Shown: positions 1 through 9,216, numbered from the stretch's first letter. The stretch: DNA of 64,000 nt from Paraflavitalea sp. CAU 1676 (GCF_029223285.1 NZ_JARHUJ010000004.1:744001-808000), one strand, 5' to 3'. Numbers and translations are program-made. Notes: a model not told the origin generated them from the letters alone.

Positions 1-1
1 T

Positions 2-382
2 AAGAACAACCGGCTGCAATGGGGCGCCATGACCGCGCTAAGCGCCATTACCCTCGAAAATCCCAAAGAAATATACGCAGCACTACCTGCCATACTCGAA
101 GCGGCCGATAAAAGATCGGTGATCACCAAAGACCATGCGGTGAACATCCTGATCAATCTATACAGCGTGAAGAAATACCAGGACGATGCATTTCCCCTGT
201 TGATAGAGCTATTGGTAAGTAGCCCTGTCAACCAACTCCCCATGTACGCCGAGAAAGCAATGCCTGTCATCCTGGACAAAAACAAAGCGCTGTTCATTAA
301 AACACTGCAGTCAAGACTCGATGATATTGACAAAGACACCAAACGCAAACGCGTGGAAAAGGTGATCAAAAAACTCAGTTAA
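2..382 (+). CDS. HEAT-repeat-like protein, C-terminal part (5' end outside window)
   Basis: The frame is open from the left edge, so this is the last ~126 residues of a longer protein; the internal ATG at 29 is not the start. The segment is helical and repetitive in feel, with paired amphipathic helices around KNNRLQWGAMTAL and KDHAVNILINLY, and ends in a basic tail (DTKRKRVEKVIKKLS). HEAT-type helical repeats are usually protein-binding scaffolds; no enzymatic motif is visible. Its stop overlaps the stop of the convergent bioA by a few bases, with no room for a separate terminator. The HEAT assignment is by appearance only. Confidence 0.6.
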   Translation, partial: KNNRLQWGAMTALSAITLENPKEIYAALPAILEAADKRSVITKDHAVNILINLYSVKKYQDDAFPLLIELLVSSPVNQLPMYAEKAMPVILDKNKALFIKTLQSRLDDIDKDTKRKRVEKVIKKLS

Positions 383-1664
383 CCGCATTCAGTTCACCCA
401 GTATTTCATTAATTGTTAAATACACCTTTTCCAGTTCCACTTCCGTAATGCAGTAGGGAGGCATCAGGTAAACGGTATTACCCAATGGACGTAAATAAAC
501 GCCACGGCTCAGCGCTTTTTGCGTGATCTCCCGGCCGATATTGTTCAGGTATTCATCTTTACCCAGCACCAGTTCAAAGGCAAACAGGGTACCGCAGCAG
601 CGGATGTTCTTAGTGATGGCTGGAAATTCAACAGCTACCCGGCTGGCAAATGACTGGTGTTGCTGGCCGATACGGTCGATGTTTTGCTGGCAGGTTTCTT
701 TTTCCAACAGGTCCAGACTGGCCAGCGCAGCGGCGCAGGCCAGCGGGTTGGCGGTAAAAGAGTGACCATGAAAAAAAGTCTTCAGTTTATCCTCTTCCAG
801 GAATGCTTCATAAATGCGGTGTGTGCAGGCCGTTACGCCCAACGCCATCGTGCCACCGGTAAGTCCCTTCGACAAGCAAACGATATCAGGCTGATGCTCC
901 AGGTAATGCGAGGCAAATAACTTACCGGTGCGGCCAAACCCTGTCATCACTTCGTCCGCAATACAGATCACCTCATGCGCCTGGCATTTTGCGATCAGGC
1001 CATCGAGCCGGGCTGCCTCATACATCAACATACCCCCTGCCCCCTGCACCAGCGGTTCATAAATCAGGCAGGCCACCTCCTCCCAGGGAATGCCTTGGTC
1101 ATCCAGTTGAGATATGTCAAAATTTGCCTGGTGAACATCGATAAAGATCACCTCGAACAACTTGTCCTGAAAAGCCAGGGTAAAAACGCTTCGTTCGCTC
1201 ACACTCATGGCGCCAAACGTGTCGCCATGGTACGAGTTATTGAAAGCCAATATCTTATTGCGATTCCGCTGGCCTTTGTTCCACCAGTACTGGATCGACA
1301 TCTTGAGGGCTACTTCGGTAGCTGTAGATCCATTATCAGAATAGAATATGCGTGAAATAGCGCCGGGAAGCTTCTCCAAAAGCCGTTCTGCCAGCCGAAC
1401 CGCGGGTTCGTGCGTAAAACCGGCAAAAATTACCTGCTCCAGGGTCTTTGCCTGCTCATATAGTTTTTCCGCAATATATGGATGAGCATGGCCGTGAATG
1501 GTGACCCACCAGCTGCTGATGGCGTCGATATAATCGTTACCGTCTGTATCTGTTAAATAACATCCGTCACCTTTAACTATGGGAATTGGATCCGGCATGT
1601 ATTTTTGTGGAGTGTATGGATGCCAGATCACTTGCTTATCCCTGAGTTTCAATGAATTTGACAT
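375..1664 (-). CDS. bioA: Adenosylmethionine-8-amino-7-oxononanoate aminotransferase
   Basis: Class III PLP-dependent aminotransferase of biotin synthesis, converting 7-keto-8-aminopelargonate to 7,8-diaminopelargonate with S-adenosylmethionine as amino donor; cytoplasmic. The 429-residue length is normal. Visible signatures: WHPYTP near residue 14, SSWWVTIHGHAHP at 50-62, the glycine/serine PLP-phosphate loop DNGSTATE at 110-117, the Asp of IADEVMTGFGRTG around 237, and the Schiff-base lysine K266 in CLSKGLTGG. The WW pair and HGH segment fit BioA rather than ornithine or GABA aminotransferases. No other biotin gene is in the window. A perfect TAnnTTTG box lies four bases before the start, so the transcript is probably leaderless. 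Confidence 0.93.
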   Translation of the reverse strand: MSNSLKLRDKQVIWHPYTPQKYMPDPIPIVKGDGCYLTDTDGNDYIDAISSWWVTIHGHAHPYIAEKLYEQAKTLEQVIFAGFTHEPAVRLAERLLEKLPGAISRIFYSDNGSTATEVALKMSIQYWWNKGQRNRNKILAFNNSYHGDTFGAMSVSERSVFTLAFQDKLFEVIFIDVHQANFDISQLDDQGIPWEEVACLIYEPLVQGAGGMLMYEAARLDGLIAKCQAHEVICIADEVMTGFGRTGKLFASHYLEHQPDIVCLSKGLTGGTMALGVTACTHRIYEAFLEEDKLKTFFHGHSFTANPLACAAALASLDLLEKETCQQNIDRIGQQHQSFASRVAVEFPAITKNIRCCGTLFAFELVLGKDEYLNNIGREITQKALSRGVYLRPLGNTVYLMPPYCITEVELEKVYLTINEILGELNAVN

Positions 1665-1668
1665 GGGT

Positions 1669-1676
1669 CAAAGGTA
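1669..1676 (-). promoter_or_regulatory. -7 promoter box of bioA (TACCTTTG)
   Basis: On the minus strand TACCTTTG matches the Bacteroidota -7 consensus TAnnTTTG exactly and is followed by ACCC and the bioA ATG. Transcription from it would begin at or next to the start codon. No clear -33 TTTG was found. Confidence 0.6.
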
Positions 1677-1799
1677 AGGTTCTTCCATTATCCCCAAAAT
1701 GGGCGCCGGTTGTTGCCGGGCAGGCCGGGGATACAGGTCAAAAAAACTTGCAAGGGAAGCAGAAAAGTAGAATCGGGTGCAACGTCTTGGAATTGTAAA

Positions 1800-2381
1800 A
1801 TGTCACGTGTAGTACAGAAAATGGATTATAACAGGCTGGTTAAAGATTGTATCAAGGGCCGACCGGACGCCCAGCGACAGCTCTACGAGCATTTTGCCGA
1901 GGGGATGCTGGGTATATGCTATAGGTACACTAAGTCGATGACCGATGCCGAAGATGTGTTGCAGGAAGGATTTATCAAAGTATTCAAACACCTGGATCAA
2001 TATAAGTTTGAAGGTGAATTGGGGGGATGGATCCGGAGGATCATGGTGAATACAGCCCTCAATTACCTCAAAAAGAACAGCCGCTACCAAACCGACCTGG
2101 CTTATTTCGACACGAGCCTGCACCCTGTGTCGTCTGATAACCCTGAAGTGAACCTTTTGGCCAAAGACCTTGCAGAGCTGATCCGACAATTACCAACCGG
2201 TTACCAAACTATTTTCAACCTCCACGCGGTGGAGGGTTATTCTCATGTAGAAATTGGGAAGATGCTCGGCATCAACGAAGGTACTTCCCGTTCACAATAT
2301 GCCCGTGCCCGTGCTTTGCTCATCACCTGGTTGAGAAAGCAAAATATGGAAACAAAAAATGAAACGTATGTCCGACCATGA
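1800..2381 (+). CDS. ECF-type RNA polymerase sigma factor (sigma-70 family), locus 1
   Basis: Alternative sigma factor of 193 residues. Region 2 spans roughly residues 15-90 (YEHFAEGMLGICYRY, AEDVLQEGFIKVFKHL, GWIRRIMVNTALNYLKK); region 4 spans about 125-180 (LPTGYQTIFNLHAVEGYSH, EIGKMLGINEGTSRSQYARAR, a helix-turn-helix for the -35 element). The frame stays open upstream to 1710, but those residues do not look like a sigma factor; ATG 1800 (MSRVVQK) or ATG 1821 (MDYNRL) fits the family better. The stop overlaps the next gene by 23 bp, so the two are translationally coupled. It probably drives its own operon when released by the downstream membrane protein; this is inferred from gene order. 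Confidence 0.9.
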   Translation: MSRVVQKMDYNRLVKDCIKGRPDAQRQLYEHFAEGMLGICYRYTKSMTDAEDVLQEGFIKVFKHLDQYKFEGELGGWIRRIMVNTALNYLKKNSRYQTDLAYFDTSLHPVSSDNPEVNLLAKDLAELIRQLPTGYQTIFNLHAVEGYSHVEIGKMLGINEGTSRSQYARARALLITWLRKQNMETKNETYVRP

Positions 2382-4026
2382 TTTTGAAAAACAGGTACAG
2401 CTGAAGCTGGAGCAACTGAAGTTGCGTCCATCTACAACTGTGTGGGCGGAGGTGGAAAGGAATATCCGCCTTCAAAAGCGCCGCCGCCGTATGCTGATAT
2501 GGCTGCCGGCCGCCTTATTGGTGCTCGTTGCGGGGGGCTACCTGACGCTGAAGCCCGGGGCGCACCACATCGATCAGCCGATCGTAAAGAAATCCTCATT
2601 ACCTGTATCACCAAACAATACGCCATCGAGCCAGAATTCTACTCCTGTTACTGCTACTGAAAACAATACACCTGCCAACACACCTGTAGAACATACTAAT
2701 GACCAGGCGGTTGCTGCTACGCAGCCTGCTGCTGATAATCAGTCAACCACCACGCTCCCGAACGACAATACGGCACCAGCTGTAAAGCCCGTAGAAAAAG
2801 CGCCGGTATCGGTAGCTGGTAAAGAAAGTTCAACGCCTGCTGTAAAACCTGTAATAAAACAACCATCAGCAGTAACTCCTGAAAAGACAATATTTAATAA
2901 AATAGTACCGGCCCCGGCTACGGTCAAAGCTACACGCAAACCCGATAGCGGCCGCAAGCAAACCGGCAATGGCCACAACCGGTCGGGTAAAAAAACTGAT
3001 CAGGATAATGGCCTCGCCACCAACAAGTCGGCGCCCGAAAATCCCTTGTCTGCTGCATCCAGAGCTGCTTTGAGCCCTGGCGCACCCGTTACCGCATTGC
3101 CCGTGGTGGTAGATTCTGCGGTCAACACGGTATCGGTAGGCGATTCCGCACTGGCACAGGTAACGCCTGTTGATAGTGCAGGTGTTGATACAGCGCAAGC
3201 CCTCGCTGTAACAGCGCCGGCCACTCAGATCCCCGCAGCCCAGGCACCCGATAAAAAGTCTGTTGCCAAAAACATACAATCCAGGAAATCAGGTACCAAA
3301 GAATCCAAATGGCAGTTCGGTGCACAAGCCGAAGCTGGTTCCTCCGGTATAACGCAGGATGGACTGTTTGGGCTTAACCAGGAAGCAGCTGTGGCCGATC
3401 TTGCCATGAACAGTTTTGCTCCTCAGTTCCCCCGGCCGGTCGTCACCAAGGCATCCAACCTTACGATGGGGCTGTCATTCTCTGTTGGCGGTTTTGCCCA
3501 GCGCAAGCTCAGCAATCGCCTCAGCCTGTCCGCAGGGGTGCAATATGCTTACCTCAGCGCCCGCCAGGTAGTAGGCACTAAGGTGGAGAATAACCGTACC
3601 GTAAACCGGGCGCCAGCATTTTCCCAAATGGTGAGCTCCTATTACGGTGGCAATAACACAGAACAGTACACTAATAAATATCATTTCCTCGAGATCCCCG
3701 TAACCCTGCATGCCCAGCTGAACAAGGGCGAGCGTTTGCCCATAGGCTGGGATGTTGGCTTCTCGGTATCAAAACTGCTTAATACGAATGCATTGCATTA
3801 CGACGGATTGGGCGGTGTATACTATAAGGACAATTCCCTCTTCAATAAAGTACAGTGGGCAGCCTCTACCGGTTTCTTCGTGAAACTGTTCCATAACGGC
3901 AACCATCCGCTGTCGGTAGGTCCTGTATTGCGTTATAACATGACGCCGCTCCTGCAAAAAGAGTTCTCAACCGGTCAGCACCTGTGGTCAGTGGCCCTGC
4001 GCGCCAGTGTGTTGTTGAAAAAATAG
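2359..4026 (+). CDS. Anti-sigma-like protein with one TM, long Thr/Pro/Ala linker and C-terminal beta-barrel, locus 1
   Basis: 555 residues with a striking layout. Residues 1-43 are charged and presumably cytoplasmic, with a PSTTVWAEVERNI segment then a basic RRRR stretch. Residues ~44-64 form one hydrophobic helix without a signal-peptidase site. Residues ~65-315 are a Thr/Pro/Ala/Lys linker of low complexity. Residues ~316-555 alternate polar and hydrophobic positions with aromatic caps, like an outer-membrane beta-barrel (LTMGLSFSVGGFAQRKL, LSLSAGVQYAYLS, HFLEIPVTLHAQL, LSVGPVLRYNM, final ALRASVLLKK). A chain of this shape could cross the inner membrane, the periplasm and reach the outer membrane. 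Placement directly after an ECF sigma gene suggests it restrains that sigma. No named anti-sigma domain is recognised. A paralogous arrangement occurs at 18133-19584. Confidence 0.75.
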   Translation: MKRMSDHDFEKQVQLKLEQLKLRPSTTVWAEVERNIRLQKRRRRMLIWLPAALLVLVAGGYLTLKPGAHHIDQPIVKKSSLPVSPNNTPSSQNSTPVTATENNTPANTPVEHTNDQAVAATQPAADNQSTTTLPNDNTAPAVKPVEKAPVSVAGKESSTPAVKPVIKQPSAVTPEKTIFNKIVPAPATVKATRKPDSGRKQTGNGHNRSGKKTDQDNGLATNKSAPENPLSAASRAALSPGAPVTALPVVVDSAVNTVSVGDSALAQVTPVDSAGVDTAQALAVTAPATQIPAAQAPDKKSVAKNIQSRKSGTKESKWQFGAQAEAGSSGITQDGLFGLNQEAAVADLAMNSFAPQFPRPVVTKASNLTMGLSFSVGGFAQRKLSNRLSLSAGVQYAYLSARQVVGTKVENNRTVNRAPAFSQMVSSYYGGNNTEQYTNKYHFLEIPVTLHAQLNKGERLPIGWDVGFSVSKLLNTNALHYDGLGGVYYKDNSLFNKVQWAASTGFFVKLFHNGNHPLSVGPVLRYNMTPLLQKEFSTGQHLWSVALRASVLLKK

Positions 4027-4079
4027 AGAACAGGCAACGGCCGGGGTTATTCTGCTGTCAAGGTTTAAAACCCTTCGTT

Positions 4080-5351
4080 ATGACATGGATTAACCAACGC
4101 TTACTGCTATGGGTGGTGTGTGCCATTTCAATAGTATCGATGAATGGCTGTCTGAAAGACAATTGTACACGCACCTATTCAATTTACCTGCCGGTGTACA
4201 AAACACTCACCGAAGTAAGAGCGGCCATGAAGAGCGGTACATCCCGAACGGTAAAAGAACCTGGTAAACTCTACATCTACGGCAACTATATATTCCTCAA
4301 CGAGCAGCAAAAAGGCATACACGTCATTGATAATTCCAATCCGGCTGCACCGCGCAACATTTCCTTTATAGATATAGCCGGCAACGTAGACCTTGCTGTG
4401 AAAGGAAATACCCTTTATGCCGACTCCTGGAGCGATCTGGTGACCCTCGATATCAGTGATCCGAAGGATGTTAAACTAAAGAATATCCTGAACAATGTAT
4501 TCCCGCACAGGAACCGGTATTACTACCAGTACAATCCGGCCAATGTTAATCCGGATTCATTGAAAGTGATAGTAGACTGGATTAAGAAGGATACCTCAGT
4601 CGATTGTGAATCGTACCGCATATTGTATGAGTCCTTTTATTCATTGGCCAGCGCCGACAGAGCCGGCAATTATGCTTCGCCCAATTTTGGCGGTATGGGT
4701 GGTTCCATGGCCCGCTTTACGCTCATGAACAACTACCTGTACACGGTTACCAATTCTACCCTCAACACATTCAGCATCTCCACTCCGCAGCAGCCTTCGT
4801 TGGTAGCAAAGAAAGAGCTGAACAATTGGAATATAGAAACCATCTATCCATTCAGGGATAAGCTGTTCATTGGCTCTTCATCGGGCATGTATATCTTCAA
4901 TGTCAACAATCCGTCCGCGCCGGAGCAACTGGGTACCTTCTCGCATGTACGCAGCTGCGACCCCGTAGTGGCCGATGAAGATTATGCCTATGTTACGTTG
5001 CGTTCGGGAACGGCTTGCCAGGGATTCACCAATCAGCTTGAGATCCTGAATGTGCAGCAGCCAACAAGTCCCTCTCTGGTAAAAACATATCCCATGACCA
5101 ACCCACACGGATTGTCGAAGGATAATAACCTGCTCTTCATTTGCGATGGCAAGGATGGTGTAAAAGTGTATGATGCCAGCAATGTTAATGACCTCAAACA
5201 GATCAATCATATCGGTGGATTCGAATCGTACGATGTGATCGCCTACAACAAGCACGCGATCGTAGTGGCCCAGGATGGATTGTACCAGTACAACTACGCC
5301 GACGTAAAGAATATTAAACTGCTCAGTAAGATCAAAATAGCTAAAGACTGA
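4080..5351 (+). CDS. LVIVD-repeat lipoprotein
   Basis: Predicted 423-residue lipoprotein. ATG 4080 is chosen because it opens a signal peptide (MTWINQRLLLWVVCAISIVS) ending in the lipobox SMNGC with C24 as the lipidated residue; the longer open frame back to 3984 lies inside the preceding gene. The mature part holds LVIVD-type repeats, beta-propeller-like blades such as IHVIDNSNPAAPRNISFID and LVTLDISDPKDVKL, repeated at roughly 40-60 residue intervals. LVIVD proteins are surface or periplasmic and of unknown biochemical role. It lies 53 bases behind the barrel protein and 4 bases ahead of the next gene, so it belongs to the sigma operon and is a candidate accessory or output component. Confidence 0.85.
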   Translation: MTWINQRLLLWVVCAISIVSMNGCLKDNCTRTYSIYLPVYKTLTEVRAAMKSGTSRTVKEPGKLYIYGNYIFLNEQQKGIHVIDNSNPAAPRNISFIDIAGNVDLAVKGNTLYADSWSDLVTLDISDPKDVKLKNILNNVFPHRNRYYYQYNPANVNPDSLKVIVDWIKKDTSVDCESYRILYESFYSLASADRAGNYASPNFGGMGGSMARFTLMNNYLYTVTNSTLNTFSISTPQQPSLVAKKELNNWNIETIYPFRDKLFIGSSSGMYIFNVNNPSAPEQLGTFSHVRSCDPVVADEDYAYVTLRSGTACQGFTNQLEILNVQQPTSPSLVKTYPMTNPHGLSKDNNLLFICDGKDGVKVYDASNVNDLKQINHIGGFESYDVIAYNKHAIVVAQDGLYQYNYADVKNIKLLSKIKIAKD

Positions 5352-5355
5352 TCGT

Positions 5356-5907
5356 ATGCGGAATCGTTCTTTATTGATCACCATAGTGCTCTGCTGCGCG
5401 GCTTATTGGTCTATGGGGCAGTCAAATTGCGTGGGGGAGAAGAGCAGGTCGCCCTGGCGGTTTAGTTCCATCAACAGCATCGGCGTGGCAGCGGGCGAAA
5501 ACTACAATAGCCTGTTGATACAAAGCGTCAATGGCTTTCGCTACAAGACCTGGTTCATAGGGGCGGGGCTGGGATTGGATGCCTACCGTGATATTAGTTT
5601 CCCCATATTCCTCGACCTGCGCAAGAGCCTGTTCGCGAAACCCAGCACGCCGTTCTTGTATGCCGACGGCGGTTTCCAGATCATGGCCGAGAAAAATGAT
5701 AAGAATAAGGAGCAATTCGATTGGAAGATCTTCCACCCTGGCGTGTATTACGATGTGGGCGCAGGCTATTACTTCGCATTGAAGAACAAGGATGCCTTAC
5801 TGATGAGCGTTGGATACAGCAGGAAGGAAGTGGAGATCGAGCAGGGAATGGGCCGGTTTGCGTACCGCTTCAACAGGTTCTCCTTTAAGATTGGCTACAA
5901 GCTGTAA
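5356..5907 (+). CDS. Small predicted outer-membrane beta-barrel protein
   Basis: 183 residues: Sec signal peptide (hydrophobic LLITIVLCCAAYWSMGQ), then a compact series of amphipathic strands (WFIGAGLGLDAYR, PFLYADGGFQIMAEK, GVYYDVGAGYYFAL, ALLMSVGYSRKEVEIE) ending in FSFKIGYKL. A terminal Phe/Leu on the last strand is typical of barrels inserted by the BAM machinery. No named family recognised. It starts 4 bases after the LVIVD lipoprotein and ends the sigma operon; the convergent gene stops 10 bases further on. It may be a partner of the larger barrel protein of the same operon. Confidence 0.7.
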   Translation: MRNRSLLITIVLCCAAYWSMGQSNCVGEKSRSPWRFSSINSIGVAAGENYNSLLIQSVNGFRYKTWFIGAGLGLDAYRDISFPIFLDLRKSLFAKPSTPFLYADGGFQIMAEKNDKNKEQFDWKIFHPGVYYDVGAGYYFALKNKDALLMSVGYSRKEVEIEQGMGRFAYRFNRFSFKIGYKL

Positions 5908-5917
5908 AAGATAGTTT

Positions 5918-6409
5918 TTATTCATCGCCGTTTTTCTGTCGCAATGTCAACCCCCGGGTTAATCGGTTAATGGCTTCGGCCATCCGGTCGATCCGGGTTT
6001 CTTCTTTTTTGGCTCCGTACATCCAGTCGATGTATTGTTTTTGTTCGCCGGGTGGCAAGGCGAAGAAGGCCTTGTGGGCAGCAGGTTCATCCCGCAGGCA
6101 ATCGAGCCATTCGCCCGGCATCTCTAAAGGATCTGTATGGGCATACAATACTACTTTTACCAGGTCGCCTTCCCCTTTTTTGATATGTTTCCTGATATCG
6201 GCTTTTACGGGCATGAACATGGAACCATTGGCCATCGGCATCAGGTTATAGGCCTTCAATTCATAATCGTCGATAAAGCCCCTTACCTGCACCATACCAT
6301 GTTTGCCGCGCTGCTCCCGGGTGATCTCCTTGATGACGATATAGGTCCAGCCTCCTTTGCCGGCTACCTTCTGCAACCGGTATCGTTTATTCACCAGCGG
6401 TTGTTCCAT
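5918..6409 (-). CDS. DUF1905 / YdeI-OmdA family protein
   Basis: 163 residues from ATG 6409 ([15 protein letters not shown]). Residues ~1-85 resemble DUF1905 ([51 protein letters not shown]). Residues ~95-160 resemble the bacteriocin-protection YdeI/OmpD-associated domain ([47 protein letters not shown]). The two-domain order is common in Bacteroidota; biochemical function is unknown. A start further upstream at 6502 is possible but adds an unlikely basic leader inside queG. The gene overlaps the queG 3' end by 23 bp on the same strand, so they are probably co-transcribed. Confidence 0.82.
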   Translation of the reverse strand: MEQPLVNKRYRLQKVAGKGGWTYIVIKEITREQRGKHGMVQVRGFIDDYELKAYNLMPMANGSMFMPVKADIRKHIKKGEGDLVKVVLYAHTDPLEMPGEWLDCLRDEPAAHKAFFALPPGEQKQYIDWMYGAKKEETRIDRMAEAINRLTRGLTLRQKNGDE

Positions 6410-7343
6410 GATCGGTATTTTGTACAAACGACAAATTACGTTGTATGCCCTGATACTTCGACCTTTTAAGAGGCGAATGACGGAATATTTTCCGGAAGGC
6501 ATCTTCCGTCATCGATTGCCATTCGGCAGTGGAGAAGTTCAGCAGCTCGGGGATGGGGGAGAACTCCGTTTCGCGCGTGGGGGTAGAGAAGCGGTTCCAG
6601 GGGCATACATCCTGACAGGTGTCGCAACCGAAGAACCAGTTGTCGAACTTATCTTTCATATCCGAAGGGATCAGCTTCTCTTTCAGTTCGATGGTAAAAT
6701 AAGAGATACACTTGCTGCCATCGATCACCTTATTATCGAGGATGGCGTCGGTGGGACAGGCGTCTATACACTTACGGCAGGTGCCGCAGTAATCCTTTGC
6801 AAAAGGATCGTCGTATACCAGCGGCAGGTCGGTGATGAGGGTGGCGATGAAGAAGAAAGAACCCCCTTGTTTGGTAAGCAGGTTGCCGTTGCGGCCAATC
6901 CACCCGATACCGCTTTTTTGCGCCCAGGCCCGTTCCAGCACGGGGGCCGAATCGACAAAACCTCTTCCCTGCACTTCGCCGATCTGCAGTCTGATGTGGG
7001 CGAGGAAGCGGTTGAGCTTTTCGCGGATCACTTCATGATAGTCTTTGCCATAGGCATATTTGGAAACCTGCAGCGCGTCGGGATCCTGCTTTTCGGCCGG
7101 GTAATAATTGAGCAGCAGGGTGATCACCGATTGAGCACCCGGCACTAACCTGGTAGGGTCTATCCGCAGTTCGAAGTGATTTTCCATGTACCGCATGGAA
7201 CCATGCATGCCCTGTTGCAGCCAGTTTTCGAGGCGCCGGGCATCTTCGTCCAGGCGTTGCGCCCGGGCGATGCCGCAATAGTCGAAACCCAGCTCGCGGG
7301 CCAGTGATTTAATGAAGGCGGTATGTTGCTCTATGGGGCGCAT
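6387..7343 (-). CDS. queG: Epoxyqueuosine reductase QueG
   Basis: Cobalamin- and iron-sulfur-dependent enzyme catalysing the last step of queuosine synthesis in tRNA, epoxyqueuosine to queuosine; cytoplasmic. The 318 residues hold the N-terminal [11 protein letters not shown] segment, the DUF1730-type middle ([41 protein letters not shown]), and two 4Fe-4S clusters: [16 protein letters not shown] and [13 protein letters not shown]. It lacks the C-terminal HEAT extension seen in longer homologues, which is normal for the short form. It is divergent from xylB across 343 bases and overlaps the YdeI-like gene downstream. Confidence 0.95.
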   Translation of the reverse strand: MRPIEQHTAFIKSLARELGFDYCGIARAQRLDEDARRLENWLQQGMHGSMRYMENHFELRIDPTRLVPGAQSVITLLLNYYPAEKQDPDALQVSKYAYGKDYHEVIREKLNRFLAHIRLQIGEVQGRGFVDSAPVLERAWAQKSGIGWIGRNGNLLTKQGGSFFFIATLITDLPLVYDDPFAKDYCGTCRKCIDACPTDAILDNKVIDGSKCISYFTIELKEKLIPSDMKDKFDNWFFGCDTCQDVCPWNRFSTPTRETEFSPIPELLNFSTAEWQSMTEDAFRKIFRHSPLKRSKYQGIQRNLSFVQNTDHGTTAGE

Positions 7344-7686
7344 GCGGCAGTGGCGGGCAAGAACGCTCCATTTGGGGCGCCCGCTGGCCGCAATTTAGCA
7401 AAGAAAACACGAAGGAGCATTCGGCACCTGTTCACGCCGCGATCCAGCGCCTGGGTTTGTCTCTACCATGTTGCCCACCACCACACCCAACATCTTCAGC
7501 CGGCCCGGCATTCGCCACCGTAACTTCAGGCGCCTCTCCCACACCGACCCTTGCCGGCAAAAAAGTATCAATTATTTGTGTTATTTCTACACCCGTCAAT
7601 TATGGCCCCAAATAATCGCCCCTCCATGAAATAATTGAGTAAATTGGCTACCCGATAAGCAAATTCAAACAAACTAAACAGCGATT
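7344..7686. other. Divergent intergenic region queG/xylB
   Basis: 343 bases between two divergent starts. It must carry both promoters, but I could not identify a convincing TTTG/TAnnTTTG pair on either strand. No RNA gene and no credible small ORF. The half next to queG is GC-rich; the half next to xylB is AT-rich from about 7560. Confidence 0.5.
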
Positions 7687-9171
7687 GTGAAATATTTACT
7701 TGGAGTCGATGTCGGCTCTTCCTCCGTCAAAACAGCCCTGATAGAAATAACCACCGGAAGGATTGCCGCCACTGCCTTTTCCCCCTCCGAAGAAATGCAG
7801 ATAGATGCTCCCCAATCCGGCTTTGCCGAACAGGACCCCGACAGGTGGTGGCAGGAAATGCAGCACGCACTAAATAAAGTACGCCAGCAGGTACCCTTCA
7901 AAAGCGATGAGGTAGCAGCCATCGGCATATCCTATCAAATGCACGGACTCGTATGTGTCGATAAAGCAGGCAAGCCATTGCGTCCATCCATCATTTGGTG
8001 CGACGGCAGGGCTGTTACCTATGGTAACAAAGCCTTTCACGACCTGGGCGAAGATTTCTGTTTGTCCAACTTCCTCAACTCACCGGGCAACTTCACCGCA
8101 TCAAAACTCAAATGGGTGCGCGAAAACCAACCCGATATCTATAAGCAGATCCACAAGATCATGTTGCCCGGCGATTACATCGCACTGCGCCTTACCGGCG
8201 ATGCCACCACTACTGTATCGGGTCTGTCTGAAGGCATTCTCTGGAACTTTAAACAGCGCAGCATTGCGAAAGACCTGCTCAACTACTATGGCATCGACGA
8301 AAGCCTGTTATCGGCCATCGTGCCCACCTTCGGCGAACAGGGCCGCTTAACCGCCGAAGCTGCCGCCACCCTGCAGCTGAAAGCGGGTATTCCCGTTAGC
8401 TACCGCGCCGGCGATCAGCCCAACAATGCTTATTCACTCAACGTACTGCAACCCGGCGAAGTGGCTGCCACCGCAGGCACCTCCGGCGTTGTATATGGAG
8501 TAACAGATAAAGTAGAATACGATCCAAAATCCCGCGTCAACACCTTTGTGCACGTAACGCATACCGAGCAACAGCCGCGTTATGGCATCCTGCTTTGTGT
8601 AAACGGAACAGGTATCCTCAACAGCTGGCTGCGCAAGAACTCCTTCGGCAATGCCTCCTATGCCGATATGAATGCAGAAGCGGCAGCGATCGCACCCGGT
8701 GCCGACGGACTCCAATTCTTCCCCTTCGGCAATGGCGCCGAAAGAGTGCTGGAAAACAAAGATCCCGGCGGGCAATTGCAGGGCCTGCAATTCAACCGGC
8801 ACCACCGGGGCCACGTAGCCCGCGCCGCGCAGGAAGGCATCGTATTCTCCCTGCAATACGGCATGGAGATCATGCAGCAGATGGGCATGCAAATGAAGAC
8901 CATCCGCGCCGGCCATGCCAATATGTTCCTCAGCGATGTATTTGGAGCTGTTTTTGCCAATACCACCGGCTGCACCGTAGAGTTGTACAATACCGATGGA
9001 GCTGCCGGCGCCGCCCGGGCCGCCGGAGTAGGGGCAGGCATCTACCCCGACTTCAAAAGCTGCTTTGCCGGCATGAATGTGATCAAAAGACTGGAACCCA
9101 CGGCTCAGTTGCAGGAACAATACAAGAACGTGTATGGTGAATGGAAAACCGCCCTACTGAAAAGCCTGTAA
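7687..9171 (+). CDS. xylB: Xylulokinase
   Basis: FGGY-family sugar kinase phosphorylating D-xylulose to xylulose 5-phosphate with ATP, feeding the pentose phosphate pathway; cytoplasmic. 494 residues, normal for XylB. Residues 4-16 carry the first phosphate loop (LLGVDVGSSSVKTALIE), SYQMHGLVCVD (~78-88) lines the sugar site, D243 in SYRAGDQPNNA is the likely catalytic base, and VAATAGTSGVVYGV around 260-273 is the second ATP motif. The start is GTG at 7687. No xylose isomerase, transporter or XylR is in the window, so the gene stands alone between divergent queG and convergent serine hydrolase. A strong hairpin follows the stop. Confidence 0.92.
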   Translation: MKYLLGVDVGSSSVKTALIEITTGRIAATAFSPSEEMQIDAPQSGFAEQDPDRWWQEMQHALNKVRQQVPFKSDEVAAIGISYQMHGLVCVDKAGKPLRPSIIWCDGRAVTYGNKAFHDLGEDFCLSNFLNSPGNFTASKLKWVRENQPDIYKQIHKIMLPGDYIALRLTGDATTTVSGLSEGILWNFKQRSIAKDLLNYYGIDESLLSAIVPTFGEQGRLTAEAAATLQLKAGIPVSYRAGDQPNNAYSLNVLQPGEVAATAGTSGVVYGVTDKVEYDPKSRVNTFVHVTHTEQQPRYGILLCVNGTGILNSWLRKNSFGNASYADMNAEAAAIAPGADGLQFFPFGNGAERVLENKDPGGQLQGLQFNRHHRGHVARAAQEGIVFSLQYGMEIMQQMGMQMKTIRAGHANMFLSDVFGAVFANTTGCTVELYNTDGAAGAARAAGVGAGIYPDFKSCFAGMNVIKRLEPTAQLQEQYKNVYGEWKTALLKSL

Positions 9172-9191
9172 AAAACAGAAAATTATACCCG

Positions 9192-9216
9192 GGGGCCGAC
9201 CATATTGGTCGGCCCC
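9192..9216. terminator. Terminator-like hairpin between convergent xylB and serine hydrolase
   Basis: GGGGCCGACCA and TGGTCGGCCCC form an 11-bp perfect stem around a TAT loop, midway between two convergent stop codons. The T-run is weak (TCGAATTT), so it may work in both directions or rely on another factor. Confidence 0.6.

Noticed and set aside
1710-1799. N-terminal extension of the sigma-1 frame
   Set aside because: The 30 extra residues do not resemble an ECF sigma N-terminus; ATG 1800 or 1821 is preferred.
1740-1800. ECF-type autoregulatory promoter before sigma-1 (GCAAC near GTCTT)
   Set aside because: The two elements are adjacent instead of about 16 bases apart, and no matching pair was found before sigma-2, so a shared motif could not be supported.
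3984-4079. Upstream extension of the LVIVD lipoprotein frame
   Set aside because: It lies inside the preceding gene and would bury the signal peptide and lipobox.
7687-9171. Xylose utilisation operon
   Set aside because: Only xylB is present; no isomerase, transporter or regulator lies within the window around it.
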